Shown: piece by piece, positions 1-12,108 of the stretch | Layout: every line of letters begins with the position of its first letter | How positions within the stretch are numbered: the first letter of the stretch is position 1 | Source of the DNA: a bacterium | GTDB taxonomy: Bacteria; Myxococcota_A; Bradymonadia; UBA7976; UBA1532 | Reading direction: 5' to 3' | DNA length: 64,000 bases | Assembly (NCBI GenBank): GCA_030427205.1 | Contig: JAUHXC010000010.1 | Coordinates: forward strand, 186,001 to 250,000 | Notes under the pieces: model-generated | What the model was told of the DNA's origin: nothing | Seen by the model: only the letters and a program-made list of their open reading frames with translations | Databases searched by the model: none | Translations under genes and position numbers: made by a program

Positions 1-193
1 CCTCGTCGGGCCGCGCGTCCGCCGGCCGGAAGTCGGGCCGGGCGTCGGTGCGGTTGCCGCCGATGCTGCCGTCGCCGACATCGGGCAGGTCGAGGTCGGC
101 GTTCGTATTGGCGCCGGTATTGTCGTCGCAGCCCAGGCCGAGCGTGACCAGGAGCCCGATCAACGCCGCCGCGCGGATCATCGTTCGCTGCAT
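1..193 (-). CDS. Lipoprotein, C-terminal part beyond left edge
   Basis: The first 64 codons of a minus-strand gene are visible; the rest lies left of position 1. The start ATG is at 193, with a purine-rich AGAAGGG stretch just upstream. Residues 1-22 are a lipoprotein signal: basic start, hydrophobic core, and lipobox LGLGC with Cys22 as the predicted lipidated residue. The mature part begins Asp-Asp and runs into a low-complexity Asn/Asp/Gly/Pro spacer, as in other lipoproteins of this window. By the E. coli +2 rule an Asp after the Cys would favour inner-membrane retention; whether that holds here is unknown. No functional domain is visible. Confidence 0.75.
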   Translation of the reverse strand, partial: MQRTMIRAAALIGLLVTLGLGCDDNTGANTNADLDLPDVGDGSIGGNRTDARPDFRPADARPDE

Positions 194-269
194 GAGGCCC
201 TTCTTTCGGCGCGTCGCGCCCTCTCCCCAGGGGTGGAACCGTCGGTGACTTCTTGCCACGAGTGGCCGG

Positions 270-2615
270 TCAATAGCACGCCCCATCCCCGTCCCGCGCC
301 CGGCGACAGCGCAGCGGCGCCGGGCAGTCGTCATCGGCCGCACAGCGCGCGGCGCAGACCCTCGACGGGGCCGCCGGATCGCGGGCGAGGTCGACGCAGG
401 CGCCGGCGCAGTCGGCATCAGCGACGCACGGCGCGCCGCAGCGTCCGTCGAGGTAGTCGGCGATGCACCAGCCCGAGGCGCAGTCGGCGCCCGCGTCGCA
501 CGGGGCGAGCGGATCGCCCGGGCCCGGTGGCACGCAGGCGCCGAGCCCGTCGGCCGCCGCCCGCGGCGCGCAGACCCGATCGGCGGGGCAGTCGGCGGTC
601 TGCCGGCACGGGGCGCGGCACCGCTGGCCATCGGGCCCCGCGACGCAGGCGGCCGCGTCGGCCCCGCACGCCCCGTCGTCGGCGCAGGGCTCACCCACGG
701 TCGGCGGATCGGGGGCCACGACGCAGACCCCGGCGCCATCGGACCCGACGGCGCAGACCTCGTCGGCCTCGCAGTCGGCGGCCGCCGCGCAGCGACCGAC
801 GCACCACGCGTCGCCGGCGACGGGCGCGCAGGCGGTGCCCGGCGGGCAGGCGGTCTCGTCGCACCGGCGGGCGCAGCGCCGCCCGAGGCACAGCCCGGTC
901 GCGCAGGCGTCGTGGCGGTCGCAGGGCGCGCCGGCCGCCGCCGGGCCCGGGGTGAGGCAAAGCCCGTCGCGGCCCAGCTCGACGCAGACGTCGGCGCCGC
1001 AGCCCGCCGCGCAGCGCGCCCGGCAGCGGCCGTCGAGGCACAGGCCCGCGGCGCAGTCGGCGGCGTCGGCGCACAGGGCGTCGGCGGCGCCCGGCCCCGG
1101 CTCGATGCAGGCCCCGAGCAGCCGATCGCAGATCCGGCCCGCCCGGCAGTCGAGGTCGTCGCCGCAGCGCGGATGGCAGGCATTCGCGCGGCAGATGGCC
1201 GAGGGCGGGCAGCCGCCGGCGCAGTCGGGCAGGCAGCGGCCGGCGATACAGGCCAGCCCCTCGGCGCAGGCGTCGGGCGCGTCGCACGCCGCCTCGAGCG
1301 GCAGCGGCGGCGCGACGCAGAAGCGCCCGGTGCCCACCGAGACGCAGCCCAGCCCCGCCGGACACTCCGCGGTGCACGCGCCGAGGCAGGCGCCGTCGAC
1401 GCAGCGCCCCGACGCGCAGTCCCGATGGTCGGCGCAGGCCTCGCCGACGCCCGCCGCGCCGCGCCAGAAGCAGATCGGGCCCGGTTCGAACCGCGGATCA
1501 CAGAACGCGGGCGAGGCGCAGTCGCCGTCCTCGGCGCAGCCGGGGAAGCAGAACGCGCCGTCCGCGAAGTCGACGCAGCGGGTGCCCTCGGGGCAGGGGT
1601 CGGCGGCGCAGTCGGCGGTGCAGATCCCGCCGCCGCAGACCCCGCTCGCGCAGACGCTGCCCTGGGCGCAGCGGGCGCCGGGCGCCGCCGGTCCCGCCGG
1701 CCGGCAGGCGGCGCCGGTGATGTCGCGCACGCAGGCGGTGCCCGCCGGGCAGCCCTCCGGCGGGCAGGGCGTCGCGCACTGGCCCAGATCGCAGCGGCCC
1801 GAGGCGCAGTCCGCCGCCGCGACGCAGCGCTCCCCGGGCGCCCCGAGCCCGCGGGTCACGCAGAGCCGCTGGCTGCCGACGAGCAGGCACAGGCCGCCCT
1901 CGCCGCAGTCGCCGCTGTCGGCGCAGCGCTGCTCGCAGAGGTTGGCCGCCGGATAGCGCAGGCAGACCCGCTCGTCGGCGCAGGCGCCGTCGGGGCAGAC
2001 GTCGCTGCACCGCCCGCCGCGGCAGACGCCCGAGGCGCACTCCGCGCCGGTGGTGCACGGGCTCTCCCGCTCGCCGGGTCCGATGGGCGCGCAGACCGCC
2101 TGGGTATGCAGCGGCAGGCAGCGCTCGCCGGCGGCGCACGGCCGCTGCGCGTCGCAGGCCGCCCGGCAGCGCCCGTCGCCGCAGAACCAGCTCGCGCAGT
2201 CTTCCCGGGCGGCGCAGGCCTCGCCGTCGACCCCCGGGCCCGGCGCGACGCAGATGCCGGTGTCGACGGCGACCACCGCGCAGATCAGCCCCGCGGCGCA
2301 GTCAGCGGTCGAGCGGCACGTCGCCGAACAGCGCCCGGCGCCGCTCCGCCCGACGCATAGGGGGGTCTCCGGCTGGCAGTCCTCGTCCCGGGCGCACAGG
2401 GCCGAGCAGACCCCGTCGACGCACGACCCGCGGGCGCATTGATCGGCGACGCACGGCTCGCCGGGGCCCTTGCGCGGCGGCGGCGGCGCGCTGTCGGGCA
2501 CGGGCCCGCGGTCGACCGGCCCGGCGTCGGCCGGCAGCCCATCGGCGGGCGCGTCGCAGCCAAGGGCCCCGCAGAGCGGCGTGAGGAGCAGCAGAAAGAC
2601 CGACCGGCGCGACAT
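270..2615 (-). CDS. Large Cys-rich repeat lipoprotein (EGF/Dickkopf-like repeats)
   Basis: A 781-residue predicted lipoprotein; the signal begins MSRRSVFLLLL and ends in lipobox GALGC (Cys near residue 20), followed by Asp-Ala. After an Asp/Pro-rich spacer to about residue 50, the protein is a long tandem series of Cys-rich units of about 40-45 residues. Recurring elements are DCASGRC, GRC, CPAGTxC and PGxPCxxxxxC, so cysteine is close to one residue in eight. Such modules are common in myxobacterial surface proteins and probably form stacked disulfide-bonded domains. No catalytic motif is visible and the ligand is unknown. Cysteine codons are nearly all TGC, unlike the MopE-like gene at 19555. 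It ends 76 bp before the edge lipoprotein on the same strand; the next gene upstream is a histidine kinase. Confidence 0.85.
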   Translation of the reverse strand: MSRRSVFLLLLTPLCGALGCDAPADGLPADAGPVDRGPVPDSAPPPPRKGPGEPCVADQCARGSCVDGVCSALCARDEDCQPETPLCVGRSGAGRCSATCRSTADCAAGLICAVVAVDTGICVAPGPGVDGEACAAREDCASWFCGDGRCRAACDAQRPCAAGERCLPLHTQAVCAPIGPGERESPCTTGAECASGVCRGGRCSDVCPDGACADERVCLRYPAANLCEQRCADSGDCGEGGLCLLVGSQRLCVTRGLGAPGERCVAAADCASGRCDLGQCATPCPPEGCPAGTACVRDITGAACRPAGPAAPGARCAQGSVCASGVCGGGICTADCAADPCPEGTRCVDFADGAFCFPGCAEDGDCASPAFCDPRFEPGPICFWRGAAGVGEACADHRDCASGRCVDGACLGACTAECPAGLGCVSVGTGRFCVAPPLPLEAACDAPDACAEGLACIAGRCLPDCAGGCPPSAICRANACHPRCGDDLDCRAGRICDRLLGACIEPGPGAADALCADAADCAAGLCLDGRCRARCAAGCGADVCVELGRDGLCLTPGPAAAGAPCDRHDACATGLCLGRRCARRCDETACPPGTACAPVAGDAWCVGRCAAAADCEADEVCAVGSDGAGVCVVAPDPPTVGEPCADDGACGADAAACVAGPDGQRCRAPCRQTADCPADRVCAPRAAADGLGACVPPGPGDPLAPCDAGADCASGWCIADYLDGRCGAPCVADADCAGACVDLARDPAAPSRVCAARCAADDDCPAPLRCRRARDGDGACY

Positions 2616-2671
2616 CGGCGCATCGTAGCCCGAACCGCCGAGACGACGCACGGCGCGACGACAGCCTCGGC

Positions 2672-4045
2672 TCAGCCCGGCAGACTGATCACGAAGCGCG
2701 CGCCGGCCGGCGCGTCGGCCAGGGCGATGCGGCCGCCGTGGGCCTCGGCGATCTTGCGGCACAGGGCCAGCCCCAGCCCGGTGCCTTTCTCGCGGGTGGT
2801 GTAGAAGGCCTCGAAGGCGCGCTCGGCGACGTCGGGCGGCAGGCCCGGGCCGTCGTCGGCGACGGTGAAGCCCTCGGCGGTGCGGGCGACGGTCACCGTC
2901 GACGCGCCGGCCTGCTGCGCGTTGCGGGCCAGGTTCAACAGCAGCCGGCGCAGCTGCTCGCGATCGGCGCGCAGCGGTGGCGCATTGGCCGGCGGGGCTT
3001 CGATACTCAGCTCGACCAGCCCCGCCACCTCGCCGCACAGCTCGGCCAGCGCGACGGGGCCGGTATCCAGCGGCGCCTGACGGGCGTAGGCCAGGAACTC
3101 CTCGACGACCCGTTCGAGGGTATCGAGCTCGCGCTGGATGCGGCCGAGCATCTCCGCCTCGTCGGGCCGCTCGGCCAGATCTTCGGCCAGCAGGCCCACG
3201 AAGAGCTTCATGCCGCCCAGCGGGTTGCGCACCTCGTGGGCGATGCCGCCCAGCATCAGCTGCATCTCGCGGGCGCGGCGCAGCAGCGCGTCGCGCATCT
3301 CGTCCATGGTGCGGGCGAGCTGCCCGATCTCGACCGCGCCGCCGCGCACCGCGATCGGCGCGTCCAGGTCGCCGGCGCCGATGCGGGCCGAGGCCTTGGC
3401 CAGCCGAGCCAGCGGCGCGGTCAGCGCCCGGCTGAAGAGGATCACCAGCGCCGCCAGGGCGGCCAGCGCCAGCGCGCCGAGGGCCACCAGATAGCGCTGC
3501 AGCGCGTCGAGCGCCGCGTAGTTCGCCGCCCGCCCCTCGACGCCGAGCACCGCGACCACCGCGCCCTCGTGCACCACGGGCGCGTAGCCCCGCTTGTAGC
3601 GCACCCCGTCGAGGCCGGTGTAGAGCACCGACGCCGCCGTCTCGCCCTTCGCGACCCGATCCAGTTCGAAGCGGTCCTGGGCCAGCTCGCGGTCGGGCTC
3701 GCCGGGCGGCGGGGCGTCGGCGGCGGTATCGGCGATGGAGCGCCCGTCGGGCGTCACCAGAAAGACCCGCCGCGCTGCGCTGACCTCGGCCACCCGGGCC
3801 AGCCGGGCGCGCAGGTTCTGCTGGGTCCGGGTCTTGTCGGGGCTGAAGCGGGCGACGAGGCCGGTGGGCAGCGTGGCGGCGGCGGTGGCGGCCGTGTCTT
3901 GCAGCCGCATGCCGATCTCGTCCTCGAGGGCCGAGCGGGCGGCGAAGCTGGCCAGCCCGACGATGGCGCCGACGAAGAGCAGCGCCGGCACGAGCACCGA
4001 CAACAACATCCGGGCGCGCAGCGATCGGGGCAGCGGCAGGGCCAT
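2672..4045 (-). CDS. Membrane sensor histidine kinase
   Basis: A 457-residue two-component sensor kinase. A first membrane segment lies at about residues 12-35. A periplasmic sensor region (about 36-185) includes the stretch RRVFLVTPDGRS and resembles Cache-type sensors. A second membrane segment is at 186-205, followed by a HAMP linker (about 203-255). The H box GGIAHEVRNPLGG has phospho-acceptor His270. The ATPase domain shows the N box NLARNAQQ (371-378), G1 DDGPGLP (397-403) and G2 GTGLGLALCRKI (421-432), so the catalytic elements are complete. No response regulator gene is adjacent: the flanks are a Cys-rich lipoprotein and a divergent helicase, so the kinase is an orphan within this window. 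The signal sensed is unknown. Confidence 0.93.
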   Translation of the reverse strand: MALPLPRSLRARMLLSVLVPALLFVGAIVGLASFAARSALEDEIGMRLQDTAATAAATLPTGLVARFSPDKTRTQQNLRARLARVAEVSAARRVFLVTPDGRSIADTAADAPPPGEPDRELAQDRFELDRVAKGETAASVLYTGLDGVRYKRGYAPVVHEGAVVAVLGVEGRAANYAALDALQRYLVALGALALAALAALVILFSRALTAPLARLAKASARIGAGDLDAPIAVRGGAVEIGQLARTMDEMRDALLRRAREMQLMLGGIAHEVRNPLGGMKLFVGLLAEDLAERPDEAEMLGRIQRELDTLERVVEEFLAYARQAPLDTGPVALAELCGEVAGLVELSIEAPPANAPPLRADREQLRRLLLNLARNAQQAGASTVTVARTAEGFTVADDGPGLPPDVAERAFEAFYTTREKGTGLGLALCRKIAEAHGGRIALADAPAGARFVISLPG

Positions 4046-4135
4046 GCCCTTCGATACACCGCTTCGTCGCCCGGCGCGAGGGCCGGCGCGCCGGCGGGGC
4101 CCCGATACTCACAGAGACGTCGTTTGCGCCGCGCC

Positions 4136-4158
4136 GGGCGATCGGTTAGAGATCGCCC
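4136..4158. promoter_or_regulatory. 8-bp perfect inverted repeat in divergent promoter region
   Basis: Arms GGGCGATC (4136-4143) and GATCGCCC (4151-4158) flank a 7-nt spacer. The element sits in the 139-bp region between the divergent histidine kinase (start 4045) and the SNF2 helicase (start 4185), 26 nt before the helicase start codon. No transcript should end here, so an operator or a 5' leader hairpin is more likely than a terminator. Function is inferred from position only. Confidence 0.4.
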
Positions 4159-4184
4159 TTTGCACCACGCGGCGATGGAGCGGC

Positions 4185-7625
<3,441 letters not shown>

Positions 7626-7655
7626 CGCCTGCTCGGGCGGCCTGCTCGGGGCCGC

Positions 7656-9995
7656 TCAGCGCGGTGCCGCGTCGCCCGCCGGTGGTTCGGCCCCGCCCGC
7701 GTCGGGCGCCGACGGCATCTCCGCCGCCGCCGCCTCGTCATTGAACTGCGGATCCAGCGCCGCCGCCTGCCGCAGCATGCGCCGGCCGCGGATCGGATCA
7801 CCCCGCCGCCGCTCCAGGCGACCCCACTCCGCCAGGACCGCCGCCGCCGCCGCCGACTCCGCGCCCACCAGCCGGAAGAGCGCGCCGTAGTGCCGCCGCG
7901 CCCCGTCCAGATCGCCGCGGGCGCCGGCGACCCGGGCCGCCAGCCGCTGCGCCGCCGGATCGCGCGGCGCGCTCTGCAACGCCGCCGCCGCCGCCTGCGC
8001 CGCCGCGTCCCGATCGTCGTCGGCCAGGGCCAGCCGCGCCCGCAGGCCGTGGCCCGCCGCGCTCTCACCCGCGCCGAGCAGCCAGCGCGCCGCCGCCGCC
8101 ACGCAGGCCCGATCGCCCAGCGCGAGGCACGCCCGCCCGATGATGCGGCGCGCGGCGACGTCGCCCGGCTCGAGCAGCGCGACCGTCTCCATCGCCGCCC
8201 GGGCGTCCGCCGCGCGCCCCGCCTGCAGCAAGACCTCGCCCAGCCGCCGCCGCTGGTCCGGCGGCACCGCCTGCGCCAGATCGAGCGGATCGACCAGGGT
8301 CGCCGCCTCGCGCACGAGCCGCAGGGCGTGCCACGGCGCGCGCTCGATGGCCAGCCGATACTCGATGGCCGCCTGCGCCGGGCGGTCGCCGCGCAGCAGC
8401 CGGGCGGCGAGCAGGTGCGGGCGGTGGTCCAGCGGCGCCCGGCGCATCGCCTGGTTGAGCCGGGCCAGCACCGCCGTCGGCTCGGCCCCCAGCTCGACCA
8501 TGCGGGCGGCGGCGATCAGCGGCCCGAGGGCGTCGGTCGGGTGGCGCAGCAGCGCCTCGTCGGCGGCGGCGATCACCGCCGGCAGGTCGGTCGCCGCCGC
8601 GATGCGCGCCCCGTCGGCGTCGGCGCGGTGCGCGACGGCCCAGGGACCGCCCAGAATAGCCCCCAGGAGGCAGCCGGCGGCCACCAGCGGCGCGATCCGG
8701 CTGCGGCGCATATCGGGGGCTTCGGCGGACGGCGCCGGCCCCAGCGCCAGCCCCAGGGCCGCGGCGACGGGCAGCGAGAGCCCCATCGCTTCGAAGCCGA
8801 AGTCGACGAGCTGCTGCGCGCCGACCGCCGCCAGCCCGGCCACCAGCCCCCAGCGCAGCGGGTCGAACTGCCGGCGGGCCCGGCCCAGCGCCACCCACCA
8901 GCCGCCGATCCCGCCGACCAGCGCCAGCAGGGCCACCGGCCCGCCCCACTCCACGGCGAGCTGCAGCCCGATGGTCTCGGGGTGGGTCACCGTGCCGTCC
9001 AGCGGCACCTCTTGCGCCAGCGGGAAGACCGTCGCGAACGCGCCGCGGCCGATGCCCGTCGGCCAGACGTCGGCCAGCAAGGGCAGGCAGGCGCGCCAGG
9101 TGCCCAGGCGCCCGTCGAGCCGCGGGTCGGCGCCCCAGTCGGGCAGCAGCAGCACCGCGGCGGTGATCGCCGTCAGCGCGCCGATGGTCGCCCCGGTGGC
9201 GATGGCCCGCGCCCGGCGGGCGGACTCTTCGCCGACCCGCGCCCGGTGGGTATGGGCCAGCGCGCCGAAGACCAGCGCGGCGAGCACCAGCGCCGCCTGC
9301 CCGCCGCGCGATCCGGTCAGCACCGCGCCGCCGGCAGCCAGGGCGCCCAGGGCCGCCGCCCGCCGCCGCCCAGCCTCGCCCCGGGCGCCGGCGAACCGAC
9401 CCAGGGCGACGGTGGCCCCGAGGACCAGGTAGCCGGCCATGGTATTGGGGTTGACGAAGACCGAGAAGTAGCCCGCCAGCGCCGGCCGATCGAGCGGCGC
9501 GATCAGGCCGAAGATACGCTCGGCGCCGGCCAGCCAGTGCACCAGCCCCAGCGCCGCCACCAGCCCCGCGCCGCGCACCAGCGCCCGGACGAGCACCCGG
9601 CGGCCGCGGCGCCCGGCGCTCCAGGCGGCGATGGCCACCAGGGCGAAGGCCGCTTGATGCAACGTCGCCAGCAGGGTCGCCGGCACGTCGAGCGAGATCG
9701 GGGCCCAGCCCGTCTGCCATTCGGCCAGCGGGCGGGCGAAGGGCGGCAGCGGCGCGCACTGCGCGAGGCCCCAGCCGGCCACCGCCAGCGGGATGAGCAG
9801 CCAGATCGGCGGCCGCGGCGCCTTGCGGGTGGCCCACAGCGCCGCCAGCGCGGCGAGCCCGGCCAATATCGCCTGGATCGCCGGCCGGGTGCCGCCCAGC
9901 GCCAGCGGCGCGGCGACGAGCAGCAGCGCCAGCGGGCCGTGGCTCGACGGCGGGCGCGGGCGCTCGGTGGCGGGGTGGCGGGCGGTCTCGGCCAT
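7656..9995 (-). CDS. O-antigen ligase/polymerase-family membrane protein with TPR-like C-terminus
   Basis: A 779-residue polytopic membrane protein. Residues about 20-450 contain roughly ten or more hydrophobic segments. Signatures of the Wzy/WaaL O-antigen ligase superfamily are FVNPNTMAGYL, LTGSRGG, and GIGRGAFATVFP followed by THPETIGLQLAVEWG, the last typical of the large periplasmic loop. These enzymes join or transfer undecaprenyl-linked glycans in the periplasm. The C-terminal third (about 480-760) is an Ala/Arg/Leu-rich helical region with TPR-like periodicity and an acidic Pro-rich tail, a form common in deltaproteobacteria. No glycosyltransferase genes are adjacent, so the glycan substrate is unknown. 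It converges with the SNF2 gene across 30 bp. Confidence 0.82.
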   Translation of the reverse strand: MAETARHPATERPRPPSSHGPLALLLVAAPLALGGTRPAIQAILAGLAALAALWATRKAPRPPIWLLIPLAVAGWGLAQCAPLPPFARPLAEWQTGWAPISLDVPATLLATLHQAAFALVAIAAWSAGRRGRRVLVRALVRGAGLVAALGLVHWLAGAERIFGLIAPLDRPALAGYFSVFVNPNTMAGYLVLGATVALGRFAGARGEAGRRRAAALGALAAGGAVLTGSRGGQAALVLAALVFGALAHTHRARVGEESARRARAIATGATIGALTAITAAVLLLPDWGADPRLDGRLGTWRACLPLLADVWPTGIGRGAFATVFPLAQEVPLDGTVTHPETIGLQLAVEWGGPVALLALVGGIGGWWVALGRARRQFDPLRWGLVAGLAAVGAQQLVDFGFEAMGLSLPVAAALGLALGPAPSAEAPDMRRSRIAPLVAAGCLLGAILGGPWAVAHRADADGARIAAATDLPAVIAAADEALLRHPTDALGPLIAAARMVELGAEPTAVLARLNQAMRRAPLDHRPHLLAARLLRGDRPAQAAIEYRLAIERAPWHALRLVREAATLVDPLDLAQAVPPDQRRRLGEVLLQAGRAADARAAMETVALLEPGDVAARRIIGRACLALGDRACVAAAARWLLGAGESAAGHGLRARLALADDDRDAAAQAAAAALQSAPRDPAAQRLAARVAGARGDLDGARRHYGALFRLVGAESAAAAAVLAEWGRLERRRGDPIRGRRMLRQAAALDPQFNDEAAAAEMPSAPDAGGAEPPAGDAAPR

Positions 9996-10054
9996 GGCGC
10001 GATGCTACACCGCCGTCGTCGGCCCCGATACCGGCGGGCGGGCTCGGCGGGCCG

Positions 10055-10987
10055 TCAGATCAGGTCGCGGTACAGCGGCGTCGAGAGATAGCGCTCGGCG
10101 GCCGACGCGCAGATGAAGACGATGGTCTGCCCGGCGAACTCCGGGCGGCCGGCGATCTGCAGCGCGGCCCAGCCGGTGGCGCCCGACGAGATGCCGGCGG
10201 GGATGCCTTCGAGCCGGGCCAGCTTGCGCGCCGTCTCGAAGGCGGCGGCGTCCTCGACCCGGATCACCGCGTCGAGCTGCTGCTTGTCGAGGTTCTTGGG
10301 CACGAAGCCGGCGCCGATGCCCTGGATGTCGTGGGCCCCGGGGCGCCCGCCGCTGAGCACCGGGCTCCTGGCCGGCTCGACGGCGATGACCTTGAGCGTG
10401 GGCTTGCGCGGCTTGAGCGCCCGGGCGATGCCGGTCAGCGAGCCGCCGGTGCCGACGCCGCCGACGACCACGTCCACCGCGCCGTCGGTATCGGCCCAGA
10501 TCTCTTCGGCGGTGGTCTGCTCGTGGATCGCGGGGTTGGCCGGGTTCTCGAACTGCTGCAGCACGACGGCCCCGGGGATGTCTCGCGCCAATGCGTAGGC
10601 CCGGTCGACGGCCCCCTGCATCGCGTCGGCGGGGTCGGTCAGCTCGAGCTCGGCGCCCAGCCCGCGCAGCAGGGCCCGCCGCTCGACGGACATCGACTCG
10701 GGCATGGTCAGGATGAGCCGATAGCCCTTCACCGCGGCGACGAAGGCCAGGGCGATGCCGGTATTGCCGCTCGTCGGCTCGACGATGACGCTGTCGGGGC
10801 CGAGGTGGCCGTCGCGCTCGGCGGCCTCGATCATGGCCAGGCCGGTGCGATCCTTGATGCTCGACAGCGGGTTCATGAACTCGAGCTTGGCCAGCACGGT
10901 GGCGCCGCGGCCCTCGGCGATGCGGTTGAGCCGCACCAGCGGGGTGCGCCCCACCAGACCGGTGATGTCGTCGTAGATGCGGGCCAT
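10055..10987 (-). CDS. cysK: Cysteine synthase A (O-acetylserine sulfhydrylase)
   Basis: A 310-residue PLP enzyme converting O-acetyl-L-serine and sulfide to L-cysteine and acetate in the cytoplasm. The Schiff-base lysine is Lys45 in SSIKDR. The substrate loop TSGNTG is at 72-77, and the phosphate-binding glycine loop GGVGTGGSLTG and the C-terminal GISSGA segment are all present. Length and full-length similarity fit CysK; close relatives include CysM and cystathionine beta-synthase catalytic cores, but there is no CBS regulatory extension. No serine acetyltransferase (cysE) or other sulfur gene is nearby. The abundance of Cys-rich secreted proteins in this window implies high cysteine demand, though no link is shown. 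Confidence 0.95.
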   Translation of the reverse strand: MARIYDDITGLVGRTPLVRLNRIAEGRGATVLAKLEFMNPLSSIKDRTGLAMIEAAERDGHLGPDSVIVEPTSGNTGIALAFVAAVKGYRLILTMPESMSVERRALLRGLGAELELTDPADAMQGAVDRAYALARDIPGAVVLQQFENPANPAIHEQTTAEEIWADTDGAVDVVVGGVGTGGSLTGIARALKPRKPTLKVIAVEPARSPVLSGGRPGAHDIQGIGAGFVPKNLDKQQLDAVIRVEDAAAFETARKLARLEGIPAGISSGATGWAALQIAGRPEFAGQTIVFICASAAERYLSTPLYRDLI

Positions 10988-11039
10988 GGACCTCTCGGGG
11001 AATGCGCGCGGACGTCCGAGCGTAGCGCAGGGGGTCGGC

Positions 11040-12104
11040 TCAGCGATAGGCCGGGCTGAAGGGCACCGGCGCGCTCGGCTTCTCGGCGGGGCGCGGTCTG
11101 GCCGGCTTCTCCTTTGGCTTCTCGGCCGGCTTCTCGCTCGGTTTCGCGGCTGGCTTCTCGGCGGCGCGCGGGCGCTTCGGCGTTGCTTTTTCGGGCGGCC
11201 TGCGCGGGCGGGCGGGCCGCTCGCTGCGGGCGCGGGGCAGCGCCAGCGGCTGCGGCGGGCCGTCGACGTCGCGGGTCAGCACCCGCCGCGGGCCTTTCGG
11301 ATCGGGCGGGGCCGTCCACCAGCCCGCCTGCCGGGCCGCCGCCTCGTCGACCAACCGGGCGGTATTGTCTGCGCTGCGCTCGAGGCGCTCGGCGCCGGCC
11401 TCGGCGACGACCGCGGCGCCGGCGAAGGCTTTGACGAAGCGCTGGGCGGCGGCGGCGTCTTCGTCGCGCTCGGCCGCCACGGCCAGCTCGGCGCGGCCGA
11501 GGCGGGTCAGGCCGCGGGTCGCCCAGCCACCGGGCACACGATCGACGGCGATCAGATAGCGCACCGGCAGCCCGCCCGACTCGCCGAGCTGCGGCCAGTC
11601 GGCGCCGGTCATCCGCCGGTCGAGCGCCGGGTCGTGCACGGTCGCCTCGGGTCGATACAGACAGGCGGCGGCGGCGACGTGCAGCGCCGCCGCGAGCCGG
11701 GCGTCGGCCTCCACCGGCGTCGACAGCTCGACCGCCGGCTGCCCGTCGTGGGTGGTCGGCTGCAGGCGCATCGGGCGGATGCGCCCGGGGTGGGTCACCA
11801 GCACCGGCTCGGCCCCGACCGCCGCCGCGCGCCCGTAGCCGCCGCGGGCCATGCAGTCTTCGAGCACCGCCGCATCCAGGGGCGGGCGCGGCGCGACGAT
11901 CCAGGTGAGGCGGGTCGGCTCGGGCTCGGACGCCTCCTGCGCGACGGGGGCCGCGTCGAGCCCGGCGTCGTCGGCCGCCGCGGGCGGGGGCGCCTCGTCG
12001 CTCATCCACAGCGCCGTGAGGCCGACCAGCGCCAGCGCGCCGAGCCACAGCGGATACAGCCCGCCGCCCCGGCGGCGGCGGGGCAGGGCACCTCGATCGT
12101 TCAA
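11040..12104 (-). CDS. Single-pass membrane protein with Lys/Pro-rich C-terminal repeats, unknown function
   Basis: 354 residues. The start is a TTG at 12102-12104, four bases after the stop of the upstream gene, suggesting translational coupling. A basic N-terminus is followed by one hydrophobic segment (about 17-34), so residues 35-354 are predicted periplasmic. The central region (about 65-265) is Ala/Arg-rich and unrecognised. The last 75 residues are low-complexity repeats of the type AEKP, SEKP and PKEKP, resembling Lys/Pro spacers that reach through peptidoglycan. The tight spacing with the M15/extensin-like protein (12109-13476) suggests one transcript and a shared cell-wall role; that is inference. 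Confidence 0.7.
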   Translation of the reverse strand: MNDRGALPRRRRGGGLYPLWLGALALVGLTALWMSDEAPPPAAADDAGLDAAPVAQEASEPEPTRLTWIVAPRPPLDAAVLEDCMARGGYGRAAAVGAEPVLVTHPGRIRPMRLQPTTHDGQPAVELSTPVEADARLAAALHVAAAACLYRPEATVHDPALDRRMTGADWPQLGESGGLPVRYLIAVDRVPGGWATRGLTRLGRAELAVAAERDEDAAAAQRFVKAFAGAAVVAEAGAERLERSADNTARLVDEAAARQAGWWTAPPDPKGPRRVLTRDVDGPPQPLALPRARSERPARPRRPPEKATPKRPRAAEKPAAKPSEKPAEKPKEKPARPRPAEKPSAPVPFSPAYR

Positions 12105-12108
12105 ATGC

